Shown here piece after piece: positions 7,383 to 16,344 of a DNA stretch of 64,000 bases. A program made the position numbers and the translations under genes. This DNA is from Bdellovibrio sp. NC01 (GTDB taxonomy: Bacteria > Bdellovibrionota > Bdellovibrionia > Bdellovibrionales > Bdellovibrionaceae). The notes beneath the pieces are model-generated. The model was not told where the DNA came from, did no database searches, and was given only the letters and a program-made list of their open reading frames with translations. The stretch spans positions 620,001 to 684,000 of the forward strand of contig NZ_CP030034.1 of NCBI RefSeq assembly GCF_006874625.1, in the 5' to 3' direction. The stretch's first letter is position 1, and each line of letters starts with the position of its first letter.

Positions 7383-9342
7383 GCTGCCTCACTACTTTCC
7401 GTTTCAAAAACGGGAAGTAGAGATTCTAATTAAGGCTTCCGTTCAGGAGGCCTTGCCGCTTTTAAAGACCCAAAAATTTTCCTCGATCTTAGTCCAGGAT
7501 GATGGCGAAGGCACTGGCTTAGAGCTTTTAGTTCAAGCCCGCCTCTATCAACCAATGGCGCCGCGCTTTTATATTTCTGCTGACCTGACCGAAAGCGAAG
7601 TTCGCGAAGGCATCAACAAAGCCCAAGTGTATCGCTTTATTCGTTGGCCATTAAATGAACGCGAAATTTGGGAACAACTTGAACATGCTTTACAAACACA
7701 TTCCATGTTCTTATCCCGCTCAGTCTTGCTGAAAGAATCTTCCAATCAGAATAAAGAACTCGAAGGCCTGACCCATTCATTGGAAGGCATGGTTGAAGAG
7801 CGTACGCAATACATCGAAATGTCACATCAAGAAGAAGGCGACAAACTGAATCGTGAACGGCAGCTGTTGCGTTTCATTAAAGATCTTGCGACGCAAAATT
7901 CTTTTGAAGACATTCTGGTTATTCTAAGAAAAGAACTGCGTAAATTTCATAAAATCGGCGATCCGATTTTAGCGTATCGACTTGAAAGCAATAAAACCGT
8001 TTTCATGAGTTTCCAATTAGGAAATCTTACGCAAACAGAATCGAATCAAACTTTCGAATTTCCAAAGGCGGCCCAAGTGCCATCGCCTGAATTGATTCGT
8101 CACTTTGCCAATCACTTTGGTCGTCCGTTCATTAAAGCTTATGTCGTACCGTTTGAGCTGCGTTTGACCAGTCACCTTTTGGGTGGTGGCGAACAAGGCG
8201 AAGCCATCTTGTGTATCGAAAACTCTTTGAACGATAAAGAGATGGGACCGTTTGTTGATTTCATGACGGATCGTATGCGCCCGCTAAGCATGGCTTTGGA
8301 CCGTGTACTTTTAGAAAATCAACTGTCGGCCTTTTCATATCGTTGGGAAAAAACTTTCGATGGTATGCGTGATCCGATCGCGATCGTGGATATTGATTAC
8401 AATGTGGTTCGCGCCAATAGAAAATTCAGCGATAAATTTTTGCAACATAAATGCTTTGAAAGTTTCGCAGATAATAAAACCGTCTGTGAAGGTTGTCCGG
8501 TATCGCAAGCATTGAAAGAGGGCAAACCTCAAAGCGGGCAAATCCAAGTCGATGGCCGTATCTTCCAAGTGCACAGTTACCCGGTGCAGTTGGATCAAGG
8601 TGGCAATCCCACGAATGTGGTGAATCAGTACGTCGACATCACGCAATCACGCGAACTTTACCTGCGTATGTTGCAAAATGAAAAGATGGGTGCGATCGGT
8701 CTACTTGCGGGAAATATCGCGCATGAGCTGAACAACCCACTGACGGGTTTAAGATCATTGACGCAAGTTTTGTTACAAGAAGCGGATCAGAAAACTCATC
8801 TGTATTCAGATTTACTTGAAATTGAAAAAGCCGCAGCACGTTCACAAAGAATCATCAAAAATCTTTTGGATTTCTCTAAAGGCGAGGATCAACCTGCAGA
8901 GTATATCAGTGTGGATGAAGTTGTGGAAAGAACACTGCCGATGTTGAAATCGGCACTGCGCACTCATCGACTTGAGGTCGACTTACAAACGTTAGAACAA
9001 ACTGTGTTCGTCGAGCCACACTTGCTACAACAAGTCGTATTTAATTTGATCAACAATGCGTGCCAAGCGATGAAAGATCCAGGTCGCGTGCGCATCATTT
9101 CGCGCAGTGAAAATAATAAAGTTATCTTAGAGATCGAAGACTCGGGACCAGGGATTCCTGAAGATATTCAAAAACGTATTTTCGAGCCATTCTTTACGAC
9201 AAAAAAAGAAGGACATGGTACGGGTCTTGGGTTAAGTATGTCTAAATCGATCATTGAAAAATTCGGCGGTAAAATCGAAGCGCACAATAAGAATCCTGGT
9301 GCCTGTTTCGTGATTGAATTGCCGTCTGGTGGGACGCTGTGA
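7303..9342 (+). CDS. Sensor histidine kinase with degenerate receiver, PAS and kinase domains
   Basis: A 679-residue cytosolic kinase; ATG 7303 has GGAGAG 8 bases upstream. Residues 1-140 resemble a receiver domain: the third strand SSILVQDDGEGTGLELL keeps a possible acceptor Asp, but the first-strand acidic pair is absent. A coiled coil and GAF-like region follow, then a PAS domain (about 350-450) with the Cys motif KCFE and VCEGCPV, a pattern that could hold a metal or haem ligand or a redox switch. The kinase core has the H-box GNIAHELNNPLTG (His near 474), N-box NLINNACQAM, G1 EDSGPGIPED and G2 GHGTGLGLSMS. The response regulator gene overlaps its stop. Confidence 0.9.
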   Translation: MGNTQDLLSNPTRLDPILWVGNVSPIRLPHYFPFQKREVEILIKASVQEALPLLKTQKFSSILVQDDGEGTGLELLVQARLYQPMAPRFYISADLTESEVREGINKAQVYRFIRWPLNEREIWEQLEHALQTHSMFLSRSVLLKESSNQNKELEGLTHSLEGMVEERTQYIEMSHQEEGDKLNRERQLLRFIKDLATQNSFEDILVILRKELRKFHKIGDPILAYRLESNKTVFMSFQLGNLTQTESNQTFEFPKAAQVPSPELIRHFANHFGRPFIKAYVVPFELRLTSHLLGGGEQGEAILCIENSLNDKEMGPFVDFMTDRMRPLSMALDRVLLENQLSAFSYRWEKTFDGMRDPIAIVDIDYNVVRANRKFSDKFLQHKCFESFADNKTVCEGCPVSQALKEGKPQSGQIQVDGRIFQVHSYPVQLDQGGNPTNVVNQYVDITQSRELYLRMLQNEKMGAIGLLAGNIAHELNNPLTGLRSLTQVLLQEADQKTHLYSDLLEIEKAAARSQRIIKNLLDFSKGEDQPAEYISVDEVVERTLPMLKSALRTHRLEVDLQTLEQTVFVEPHLLQQVVFNLINNACQAMKDPGRVRIISRSENNKVILEIEDSGPGIPEDIQKRIFEPFFTTKKEGHGTGLGLSMSKSIIEKFGGKIEAHNKNPGACFVIELPSGGTL

Positions 9343-9692
9343 AAGTTTTAGTAATTGATGATGAGGCTTTGGTGCGTAGATCTTTAACTCGTGCTTTGCG
9401 CGCGAAAGGTCACGAAGTTTTCGAAGCTGTCAATGGAACGGAAGGCTTGGCGCAGTGGCGCGGCCTCCATCCCGATCTGATTTTTCTGGATGTATTGATG
9501 CCGGGCCTTAATGGACCGGAAGTTTTAAAAGAGATGGGTGCTGCCCGCACCGGCAAAGTTGTTTTAATGTCAGCATTTGCCGGAGAACATAATATGGAAA
9601 CAGCTCAACAAATGGGCGCCGATATTTTTGTTCCAAAACCGTTTGAAGATATTTTTGCTATTGTGAAGATGGCCGAGGACTTGTTGTCATGA
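9339..9692 (+). CDS. Single-domain response regulator (CheY-like)
   Basis: A 117-residue stand-alone receiver: acidic pocket IDDE near the N-terminus, phospho-acceptor Asp near residue 51 (FLDVLMPG), Thr/Ser position in VLMSA and the conserved Lys in PKPF. No output domain, so it acts by protein contact or as a phosphotransfer intermediate. The GTG start lies inside the kinase stop (GTGA overlap), so it is almost certainly the kinase's partner. The stop overlaps the rsmD start (ATGA). Confidence 0.92.
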   Translation: MKVLVIDDEALVRRSLTRALRAKGHEVFEAVNGTEGLAQWRGLHPDLIFLDVLMPGLNGPEVLKEMGAARTGKVVLMSAFAGEHNMETAQQMGADIFVPKPFEDIFAIVKMAEDLLS

Positions 9693-10282
9693 GAATTATT
9701 GCTGGTAAATATCGCGGACATCAGTTGGTCGCATTTAAAGCAGACCATATTAGACCGACGACAGATCGCGTGAAGGAAACTCTTTTCAATAAGCTGCAAT
9801 TTTTGATTGCTGATGCGAAAGTGGCAGACCTTTTCTGTGGTACGGGCAATCTTGGGATTGAATCCTTGTCGCGTGATGCAAGCTTTTGTACGTTTGTAGA
9901 AAAGAATCCGAAGTCATTAACGATCACTCGCCAAAATCTTGAAAAATTAAAAGTTCCTGCAGCATCTTACAAAATCGTGAACATGGACGTGATTGCCTTT
10001 TTGAAATCATACAAGGGCGAACCGTTCGATATTATTTTTGCCGATCCTCCATTTACGGAAAAGATGGCTCACGATGTAATGGAAGCGGCGCAGGTCAGTG
10101 AAGCTTTCGGCGTTCATACGCAGTTAGCCATTGAGTCGCAAGCTAAAGAGCGCATGGAAGATCGCTACGGGCACTTAGTACGCTTTAGTAAAAAAGAATA
10201 CGGTGACAAACATTTAAGTCTGTTTTGTCATGAAGATGCTCTGAAAGAAGAAGCTTCGGAAGAAGAGGACAATCATGAGTAA
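9689..10282 (+). CDS. rsmD: 16S rRNA (guanine(966)-N2)-methyltransferase
   Basis: RsmD adds a methyl group from SAM to N2 of G966 of 16S rRNA on the assembled 30S subunit. Seen: MRIIAGKYRGHQL, the family's N-terminal signature, RPTTDRVKETLFN (R-P-T-x-D-x-x-x-E-x-x-F-N), SAM motif I VADLFCGTGNLGIESLSR and catalytic motif IV ADPPF. The 197-residue length is normal; the last 15 residues form an acidic tail. It overlaps the response regulator gene (ATGA) and coaD by 8 bases. The rsmD-coaD pair is widely conserved in bacteria. Confidence 0.94.
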   Translation: MRIIAGKYRGHQLVAFKADHIRPTTDRVKETLFNKLQFLIADAKVADLFCGTGNLGIESLSRDASFCTFVEKNPKSLTITRQNLEKLKVPAASYKIVNMDVIAFLKSYKGEPFDIIFADPPFTEKMAHDVMEAAQVSEAFGVHTQLAIESQAKERMEDRYGHLVRFSKKEYGDKHLSLFCHEDALKEEASEEEDNHE

Positions 10283-10757
10283 AACAGCAGTCTATCCAGG
10301 AAGTTTTGATCCGATTACAATGGGCCACGTTGACATCATCAATCGTATGGCTCGTCTTTATGACCAAGTGATCATTTTGGTTGCGCAATCTTCTCAGAAA
10401 CAACAGATGTTTACACCGGAAGAACGTAAGACTCTAATCGAGCAATCACTCTCGCATTTGAAAAATGTAAAGGTCGATTTCTTTGTTGGTCTTACGACGG
10501 ATTATATGAAAAAACATAATGCACAGGTTATTGTCAGAGGCCTGCGCGCCGTTGTCGATTTTGAATACGAAATGACGATGGCAAATATAAATAAGAAAAT
10601 TGCGCCAGATATCGAAACGATGTTGGTGTTCGCAAGTCCTGAGTACTACTACATCTCTTCTCGAGGAGTGAAAGAACTTGCGATCAATGGTGGTGCGCTG
10701 ACCGATCTGGTTCCTGACGTAGTTATCAAGGCCATGGAAGCTAAATTGAAAAAATAA
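10275..10757 (+). CDS. coaD: Phosphopantetheine adenylyltransferase
   Basis: CoaD transfers AMP from ATP to 4'-phosphopantetheine, the fourth step of coenzyme A synthesis. The 160-residue protein has the nucleotidyltransferase motif YPGSFDPITMGHVDII (T/H-x-G-H), VRGLRAVVDFEYEMTMANIN and YYYISSRGVKELA, all diagnostic. Overlap with rsmD suggests co-translation; a TTG-started aminotransferase gene follows after 11 bases. Confidence 0.96.
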   Translation: MSKTAVYPGSFDPITMGHVDIINRMARLYDQVIILVAQSSQKQQMFTPEERKTLIEQSLSHLKNVKVDFFVGLTTDYMKKHNAQVIVRGLRAVVDFEYEMTMANINKKIAPDIETMLVFASPEYYYISSRGVKELAINGGALTDLVPDVVIKAMEAKLKK

Positions 10758-10768
10758 AGGAGTCCGCT

Positions 10769-11971
10769 TTGGTTCAACTTTCCAAAAGAGCTCAAAATTT
10801 AAAGACGTCTCCAACTTTGTTCCTAGTGGCGAAGGCAAAAGAACTGGCTTCGCAGGGACACGATGTGATCTCTTTAACGGTGGGTGAACCGGATTGGCCA
10901 ACTTTCGATATTCCGTCGAAGGCGGGTATTGAGGCAATTCAAAAAGGAATTACGAAGTACACACCAGCGAATGGCACCGTGGAACTTCGCCAAGCTATCG
11001 CCGCAAAAATTAAAAATGAATTGGGGCAGTCGTATTCGACAAAAGAAATTACTGTAGCGTCGGGTGCGAAGTATATCGTGTTTGCGGCGTTACAGATGAT
11101 TTGTTCACCTGGTGATGAAGTGATCATCGGGACTCCATACTGGGTCAGTTACCCAATGATGGTGGAGCTTGCTGATGGTGTTCCGCACATCGTGGAATGC
11201 GGTGAAGCGGAAAACTTCAAGATTACTCCCGAAAAACTTGAAAAAGCGATCAATGCAAAAACGAAAGCTTTCTTGTTCTGCTCGCCAAGTAATCCCACGG
11301 GCTTGTTGTATTCTGAAGATGAATTGAAAGCGTTGGCGGAAGTTTTCAGAAGACATCCTCAAGTCGTGATTATTTCTGATGATATGTACAATCGCTTGGT
11401 TTTTGATGGCAATAAGGTGGCTCCACACATCTTGCATGTGGCTCCGGACTTGCGTGATCGTACTGTCGTGGTGAATGGTGGTTCAAAAGCTTATTCAATG
11501 ACGGGCTGGCGTATTGGTTGGGCAGCAGGCCCTGAAAAATTGATTACGGCAATGGCCGATTATCAAAGTCAATCGACAGGTTCACCTTCAAGCATTTCTC
11601 AACATGCAGCTCTAGCAGCGCTTAAAGACTGCGAACCAGATATCGCTGAAGTTGTGAAAAAGCTGATTCAAAGACGCGATTCAGGCGTGACAGAGTTCGC
11701 GAAGATCCCTGAATTTAAAGTCTCTAAGCCTGAAGGTGCCTTTTACTACTGGGTTGATATCAAAGACTGCCTGGGTAAAAACTTCGGCGATCGTCACATC
11801 AGAACTTCAAAAGATTTCTGTGATATTTTATTGGAACAATTCTTTGTGGCGACAGTGCCAGGGGCTGAGTGCGGTTCAGAGGGATTTATGCGCTTAAGCT
11901 TCGCAGTTTCTGAAGAAACCATGAATCGGGCGATTCTTCGCATGAAGGATTTCGTTTCACAACTGGCTTAA
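10769..11971 (+). CDS. Class I pyridoxal-phosphate aminotransferase (aspartate aminotransferase type)
   Basis: A 400-residue fold-type I PLP enzyme likely making aspartate or aromatic amino acids from their 2-oxo acids. Seen: VGEPDWPTFDIP near the N-terminus, YTPANGTVELRQAIA, the asparagine of PSNPTG, the DDMYNRLVFDG segment, the PLP lysine in NGGSKAYSMTGWRIGW (near residue 241) and a final MRLSFA with the substrate-carboxylate arginine. The start is TTG 10769 with AAGGAG 7 bases upstream. It is the last gene of the run and is followed by a strong terminator. Confidence 0.9.
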   Translation: MVQLSKRAQNLKTSPTLFLVAKAKELASQGHDVISLTVGEPDWPTFDIPSKAGIEAIQKGITKYTPANGTVELRQAIAAKIKNELGQSYSTKEITVASGAKYIVFAALQMICSPGDEVIIGTPYWVSYPMMVELADGVPHIVECGEAENFKITPEKLEKAINAKTKAFLFCSPSNPTGLLYSEDELKALAEVFRRHPQVVIISDDMYNRLVFDGNKVAPHILHVAPDLRDRTVVVNGGSKAYSMTGWRIGWAAGPEKLITAMADYQSQSTGSPSSISQHAALAALKDCEPDIAEVVKKLIQRRDSGVTEFAKIPEFKVSKPEGAFYYWVDIKDCLGKNFGDRHIRTSKDFCDILLEQFFVATVPGAECGSEGFMRLSFAVSEETMNRAILRMKDFVSQLA

Positions 11972-11973
11972 AG

Positions 11974-12006
11974 AAAAAACTCCGGCTGAACACCGGAGTT
12001 TTTTAT
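11974..12006. terminator. Intrinsic terminator, probably bidirectional
   Basis: AACTCCGG 11978-11985 pairs with CCGGAGTT 11993-12000 around a 7-base loop, followed by TTTTTATT and preceded by AAAAAA. It serves the aminotransferase operon on the plus strand and the convergent MarR gene on the minus strand. Confidence 0.9.
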
Positions 12007-12497
12007 TATTTAAACGCTTGGATCATCTTTAGCAATTTTACTAAGTTTTTGTGATCGGTTTCGTTCATGCCTTTGAAAGTCTTTTCAATCGCATCGTAAT
12101 AATCAGGCATAATTTTATTAAGAAGTTTCTGCCCTTTTGCCGTTAAAGTGATCTCGTGAGCACGGCGATCTTTTTTGTTTACGGCACGCTTTACTAAACC
12201 TTCTTCATCAAGACTTTCCAACAGACGACTTAACGTCGCGCCAGTGATGCCCAGAAATTTAGTCAAATCTTGCGGAGATAGAGTTTTGTTTTCTTCACGC
12301 AGCAACATAACAAGAATCAACCAACGGTTCTGCAAAAGATTGTACTTCATTAAAAACTTATCAAGAGAAGTTGAAATTTCAGTAGCCGTGCGCAACAGCA
12401 AAAGAAAGCTGGTGATCGTCGTGTAATTCAACTGCGGATATTGCTTTTTCACCCTCTTCAGTTGCTCTTCAGAAGGTAAAATCAAAAGATTAAACAT
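12006..12497 (-). CDS. MarR/SlyA-family transcriptional regulator
   Basis: A 163-residue winged-helix regulator. The HTH recognition region reads LSPQDLTKFLGITGATLSRLLESLDEEGLVKR, followed by the wing KKDRRAHEITLTAKG, the family's signature D-R-R-x-x-x-I-x-L-T. N- and C-terminal helices form the dimer. Such proteins bind dyads as dimers and are usually released by small phenolic or oxidised ligands. It is divergent from an aldo/keto reductase with a perfect 18-bp palindrome between them, so it probably represses that gene and itself. Confidence 0.92.
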   Translation of the reverse strand: MFNLLILPSEEQLKRVKKQYPQLNYTTITSFLLLLRTATEISTSLDKFLMKYNLLQNRWLILVMLLREENKTLSPQDLTKFLGITGATLSRLLESLDEEGLVKRAVNKKDRRAHEITLTAKGQKLLNKIMPDYYDAIEKTFKGMNETDHKNLVKLLKMIQAFK

Positions 12498-12538
12498 AAA
12501 TTTCCTCGTTCCATAAGACTATCGCTGTGTCGGCCGCA

Positions 12539-12567
12539 TTGCAAATTATTTGAATCGGTGTTATTGT
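12539..12567 (+). promoter_or_regulatory. Predicted sigma70 promoter of the aldo/keto reductase
   Basis: TTGCAA (12539-12544) and TATTGT (12562-12567) are separated by 17 bases, close to the TTGACA/TATAAT consensus. The -10 box overlaps the left end of the palindromic operator. Confidence 0.55.
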
Positions 12568-12581
12568 TAGCATGCTAACAA
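12564..12581. promoter_or_regulatory. SlyA-like operator palindrome
   Basis: TTGTTAGCATGCTAACAA is a perfect 18-bp palindrome in the divergent MarR/reductase gap. Its centre TTAGCATGCTAA differs by one base from the published SlyA consensus TTAGCAAGCTAA. It overlaps the predicted -10 box, fitting repression. Confidence 0.8.
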
Positions 12582-12597
12582 ATTAGAAAGGTTTCCT

Positions 12598-13602
12598 ATG
12601 GAATTTATTAAGCTCGGTAAAACAAATGAGTCTGTATCTGCAATAGGTTTGGGCTGCATGGGGATGAGTGAGTTTTATGGCGACACAAACGACGTTGAAT
12701 CGCTGGCCACAATTGATAAAGCCTTGGATTTGGGAATTAATCTTTTTGATACAGCGGATATTTATGGTCCGCATACAAATGAAGTTCTGCTCGGAAAAGC
12801 CATGAAAGATCGTCGTCAGAAATTTTTCTTGGCAACGAAGTTTGGCATCGTGCGGGATCCTAACAATGTGACTTCGCGTGGGGTCAATGGCAAGCCAGAT
12901 TATGTCATTAGATCCTGTGAAGAAAGTTTGAAGAGACTCAATACCGATCACATTGATCTTTATTATTTGCACCGCATGGACCCCAATACACCGATCGAAG
13001 AAACTGTGGGAGCAATGGCGAAACTTGTGCAGCAGGGGAAGGTTCGGTATATCGGTCTTTCTGAAGTGTCTGCCGAAACTTTGCGAAAGGCGAATGCAGT
13101 TCATCCCATCTCGGCATTGCAAAGTGAATACTCGTTGTGGACTCGTGATCCAGAACAATCTGTTTTGAAAGAGTGTGAGGAACTTGGAATTACATTCGTT
13201 GCTTACTCTCCATTGGGGCGCGGGTTTCTGACGAACAAAGTGGATCCTGCGAAGTTACCAAGCAACGATTTCCGTAAATCTAATCCACGCTTTCAAGGTG
13301 ATAACTATCAACACAATCACGAGTTGGTGCAACGCTTGGAAGACTTCGCAAAACAAAAGAACGCGACACCAGCGCAAATCGCACTGGCGTGGTTGTTACA
13401 TCGCCCGCAGTCCCTGATGCCTATCGTAGGAACGAAACGCGAAAAGTACTTGGTGGAAAATGTTAAGGCTTTGGATGTGAAGTTAACGAGCGATGATCGT
13501 CGCTTTCTTAACGACCTGTTTGCGCCAGGAAAAGTTTATGGCGAAAGATATGCGGCAGAAGGAATGAAGCTTATGCCAAAAGAAAACAGAGATAGCTTTT
13601 AG
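12598..13602 (+). CDS. Aldo/keto reductase
   Basis: A 334-residue (beta/alpha)8 NADPH-dependent oxidoreductase reducing aldehydes or ketones. Seen: [12 protein letters not shown] at the N-terminus, [24 protein letters not shown] (catalytic Asp and Tyr), LATKFG (Lys), [12 protein letters not shown] (His) and the cofactor-binding [18 protein letters not shown] near the end. It resembles the YajO/Tas-like group. AGAAAGG precedes ATG 12598. Control by the divergent MarR-type regulator suggests a detoxification role, for example against reactive aldehydes or quinones; this is inference. Confidence 0.93.
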   Translation: MEFIKLGKTNESVSAIGLGCMGMSEFYGDTNDVESLATIDKALDLGINLFDTADIYGPHTNEVLLGKAMKDRRQKFFLATKFGIVRDPNNVTSRGVNGKPDYVIRSCEESLKRLNTDHIDLYYLHRMDPNTPIEETVGAMAKLVQQGKVRYIGLSEVSAETLRKANAVHPISALQSEYSLWTRDPEQSVLKECEELGITFVAYSPLGRGFLTNKVDPAKLPSNDFRKSNPRFQGDNYQHNHELVQRLEDFAKQKNATPAQIALAWLLHRPQSLMPIVGTKREKYLVENVKALDVKLTSDDRRFLNDLFAPGKVYGERYAAEGMKLMPKENRDSF

Positions 13603-13615
13603 GGCTATCTCTGTT
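13585..13615. terminator. Hairpin at the end of the aldo/keto reductase gene
   Basis: AACAGAGATAGC 13585-13596 and GCTATCTCTGTT 13604-13615 form a perfect 12-bp stem with a 7-base loop that contains the gene's stop codon. The T-rich tract that follows on the plus strand is broken (GTTTAATTTTT), so termination strength is uncertain. The convergent lipoprotein gene ends 26 bases further. Confidence 0.7.
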
Positions 13616-13640
13616 CGTTGAGTTTAATTTTTAAGATTTA

Positions 13641-14870
13641 TTAGAACAAATTTTTGAAGAACGTAATGATTTTAGCGAAAATACCTTCTTCAGAAGCTTT
13701 TGGCAGAGCTTTCACCGAACTTGGTGCACGGGAATCTGCAGAGCATTGGTATTTAATGTCGACTTGGCGACCCGCTGGGATCGGCTGGCTAAATACCAAG
13801 TTCATACCTTGCACGGAAGCTGATACGACACCCACTGTTGGTGTGATCGTCACGCTTACTTCGCCAACCGGAGTACACTCAAGCGGGATAGAGCTTAAAG
13901 AGTCTGTGATTTTATCCACGAACAAATTCAAGTTCGTTGAGAAGTCGTTAGCACAGATGCTACCAACACCACCACCAGTCAGGTAAGACAATTCATTGTA
14001 TTTAACGCCGTAATGGCTTTTCGCGCCGCCAGCGTCCTGAGTTTTCATACACTCTGTATCGCCCGGTTTTACGATGATCGAATTCACTGTGAAGCGTTTG
14101 TCGTTACCGAAAGTTTCTTTTACGTAGTTAACGAAGTTCGCTGGTTGATCGTCATCTTCAAGCGGTTGCAATTCAGAGGCATAGTATTTTTGTGAAGCGT
14201 CGCCACCCACACTGCGTTCGTCTTCATCGGAAATGATAATGAAAGCGATCGCTGCATCAGCGCGATAGCAACCACTGGCATTAGAATAGTGGTAATCACC
14301 ATTATAAACGTGGTGATAAGCCGCTTTAATACCGCGCTCGTCATCAGTACCAGCCCAGCCGGCACCGATATAGTTAATAGTATTTGTGAACACTGATGAC
14401 AGACTTGATTGGCCTTTTTTCAAGATCACACTTAAAGACGAGCCACCTGTTTGCCAATAAATCGATGCACCCCAAGCTGTGTTCGTAGAGTTGATTGGAA
14501 GCGCACGAGTCGTCGTCACACACATTTGCCAGTCAAGATTTGCATTGGATTGAAGCGTGTTTACGAAGGGGGCTAATTTCGCAGCAAGCTTCTGGTTATC
14601 CGCAAGCATCGAGTTCGAATCGTCGACAACAAGTAAGATGTCGAGCTTATTATTAGATGCCGTGACCGTGTTTGAATAAGTCACATCGCGAAGATTTGTC
14701 GGAGTTACAGTTGGTGAAACGCCTGGAGTAGGGGTTGCAGGAGTTACAGGCACATCACCAGATGAAGTTGATGAATCCGCTGAAAATTTTACGGGTCCAC
14801 ACGCAGAAAGAGCTAAGAAAACCACCGCCGACGTTGCCGTCAGAGCCTTTCCAGTTAACGTTCTAAGCAT
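13641..14870 (-). CDS. Lipoprotein with von Willebrand factor A domain
   Basis: A 409-residue exported lipoprotein. ATG 14870 was chosen because it gives a lipoprotein signal (MLRTLTGKAL... LSAC, Cys 24) and has AGGGGG upstream; a longer in-frame ORF to 15005 lacks a signal. After a Ser/Thr/Pro-rich linker (residues 30-75), NKLDILLVVDDSNSMLADNQ carries the metal-ion adhesion motif D-x-S-x-S, starting a VWA domain; DEDERSVGG follows further on. Cysteines are spaced through the domain. The C-terminal part (VSVTITPTVGVVSA) looks like a small beta domain. Likely an outer-membrane or surface adhesion protein; the ligand is unknown. Confidence 0.85.
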   Translation of the reverse strand: MLRTLTGKALTATSAVVFLALSACGPVKFSADSSTSSGDVPVTPATPTPGVSPTVTPTNLRDVTYSNTVTASNNKLDILLVVDDSNSMLADNQKLAAKLAPFVNTLQSNANLDWQMCVTTTRALPINSTNTAWGASIYWQTGGSSLSVILKKGQSSLSSVFTNTINYIGAGWAGTDDERGIKAAYHHVYNGDYHYSNASGCYRADAAIAFIIISDEDERSVGGDASQKYYASELQPLEDDDQPANFVNYVKETFGNDKRFTVNSIIVKPGDTECMKTQDAGGAKSHYGVKYNELSYLTGGGVGSICANDFSTNLNLFVDKITDSLSSIPLECTPVGEVSVTITPTVGVVSASVQGMNLVFSQPIPAGRQVDIKYQCSADSRAPSSVKALPKASEEGIFAKIITFFKNLF

Positions 14871-15048
14871 ACTTAAATTCCCCCTAAGTGCAGGATAGCA
14901 TATAAGATGACGCCGTCTCAAAATTCTCCAGGTCCAGTCCTGGTTTGTCTTACCTTGAGACAATATGGACCTTGGTCTCATTGTTTGCGCGACCTTCGCC
15001 AGCATACAATTAAATCTGTATTGCCCGGATGTCTTGAGGGAGGCCTAG

Positions 15049-15936
15049 GTGAGTTTTTGGTTCTTACTACAATTGCTTGTGAACGTTATTCTGTTGGCGG
15101 GAATCGTGGGCATGTGGGTGCGTTTAAACCGTCCTCCAAAAGATGATCCTCGTCTAAGCAAAGGCCTTCAATTATTACAAAGCAAAATTGCTGTCCTTGA
15201 GGATCTTTCAGATCGCACTGAAACTCAGGTCAATCAATTAACGGCGTTGCTGGAACAAAAAGTAAAAGATATCCAAGCGAAAATCCAAGCTTCTGAAAAG
15301 CAAATCGCGAAGATTGATCAATCTATGCAGAAATCTTTGGAAGTTGCAAAAATCTTCCAAGATCGTATTCCGCATAATGAAATTGTTGAGCGCCAAAATA
15401 CTATTAAATATGTCAAAGCAGCACGCATGGCCCATCAAGGTGCTGATATCGAAGAAATCGCAGCTCAATGCCCAGAGCTTTCGCGTGGTGAAATTGAGTT
15501 CATCGCGAAAGTGAACCGCGATCAATTGATGTTCTGTGAAGAAAGCCTTCCAGAATGGGCAGCGCATACGGATGAAGAAACGGCGATGACGGATTCTTCT
15601 GATTTAAGTGATGTGGATAACATTTCTTTCGGTGCTCCTTTGCAGCGTGAGAAAACTTCTGACATCAGTTCTATCTTTGAAGTGCCAAGAAATGAAAACG
15701 ACCAATTGAAAAAATTGGGCGAAGCTTTCAAAGCGGCATGTCTAGAAGTTGAAGAGGAAGAAAAGAAGGCAGAACAAAAAGCTCCTTCCATCATGAATGT
15801 CACACAAGACATCGCGCAAAACTTCCTAGGTGAAAAACCTGCGCAACAAAAACATATTCCTAAGAAAAACATCGGTGAGCCTGTGATTCGCCCGGTGGAA
15901 TTCCGTCGCATCGATTTATCAAGAGACCTTGGATAG
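15049..15936 (+). CDS. Membrane-anchored coiled-coil protein, DUF2802-like
   Basis: A 295-residue protein with one N-terminal membrane helix (FWFLLQLLVNVILLAGIVGMW), a coiled coil (about 35-110), then KAARMAHQGADIEEIAAQCPELSRGEIEFI, which resembles DUF2802 (A-x-x-G-A-x-x-E-I-A-x-x-x-x-L-S-x-x-E-x-E). DUF2802 genes often lie beside flagellar or chemotaxis genes in other proteobacteria. The last 110 residues are charged and disordered. The start is GTG 15049 with GGGAGG upstream. The next gene starts 3 bases after its stop. Confidence 0.7.
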   Translation: MSFWFLLQLLVNVILLAGIVGMWVRLNRPPKDDPRLSKGLQLLQSKIAVLEDLSDRTETQVNQLTALLEQKVKDIQAKIQASEKQIAKIDQSMQKSLEVAKIFQDRIPHNEIVERQNTIKYVKAARMAHQGADIEEIAAQCPELSRGEIEFIAKVNRDQLMFCEESLPEWAAHTDEETAMTDSSDLSDVDNISFGAPLQREKTSDISSIFEVPRNENDQLKKLGEAFKAACLEVEEEEKKAEQKAPSIMNVTQDIAQNFLGEKPAQQKHIPKKNIGEPVIRPVEFRRIDLSRDLG

Positions 15937-15939
15937 TCA

Positions 15940-16182
15940 ATGGCAACGGCGGCCTTTTTAAATTCGCTTAAAAAAGGTCAAATACTTCGCGCTGTCGTAG
16001 AAGACATTTCTTCTTCGACAGGCGTTCTTCTAAATTTCCACGGTGATCTTCTTCGTATCTCTAATTTTTCTGGCCAACAAATTTCCAAAGGACAAAGCGT
16101 CACCTTGCAGGTGACAAGTGTTGATCCTCTTCGCTTTCAAGTTTTTGATTCTCGTAGTTCGCGCTTCGAAAGAGTTGTCTAA
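15940..16182 (+). CDS. Small beta-rich protein, co-transcribed with the DUF2802-like gene
   Basis: An 80-residue protein beginning MATAAFLNSLKKGQILRAVV and containing VEDISSSTGVLLNFHGDLLRI and GQSVTLQVTSVDPLRFQVF. The alternating pattern suggests a small beta barrel, and L-K-G-Q-x-L-x-A-x-V resembles the strand-rich domain seen before the hook-length control region in FliK-like proteins. No signal peptide. The 3-base spacing to the upstream gene indicates co-translation. Function unknown; a flagella-related role is a weak inference. Confidence 0.65.
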   Translation: MATAAFLNSLKKGQILRAVVEDISSSTGVLLNFHGDLLRISNFSGQQISKGQSVTLQVTSVDPLRFQVFDSRSSRFERVV

Positions 16183-16251
16183 ATACTTTCTGCTGCGAAT
16201 TCACAATCTTTAAGTGGTGACAAATATCTACTGCGCCAAGGACCAGAAGTG

Positions 16252-16266
16252 GTTCCAAGTTGGAAC
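16252..16266. promoter_or_regulatory. Palindrome upstream of the trypsin-like protease gene
   Basis: GTTCCA-AGT-TGGAAC is a perfect 6-bp inverted repeat 79 bases before the protease start, in a gap without coding sequence. It could be an operator; no regulator is adjacent. Confidence 0.4.
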
Positions 16267-16344
16267 TTTTCTTTGCCCGAATGTTTTAAAAACTCAAAAC
16301 TGATTAAGTTCTTTTTTGAAAGAATCAAAACAAGAGGGGAAAAA

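Noticed and set aside
12583-13158. A 191-codon minus-strand ORF inside the aldo/keto reductase gene
   Set aside because: Antisense shadow of a conserved enzyme; Cys/His-rich random-looking composition.
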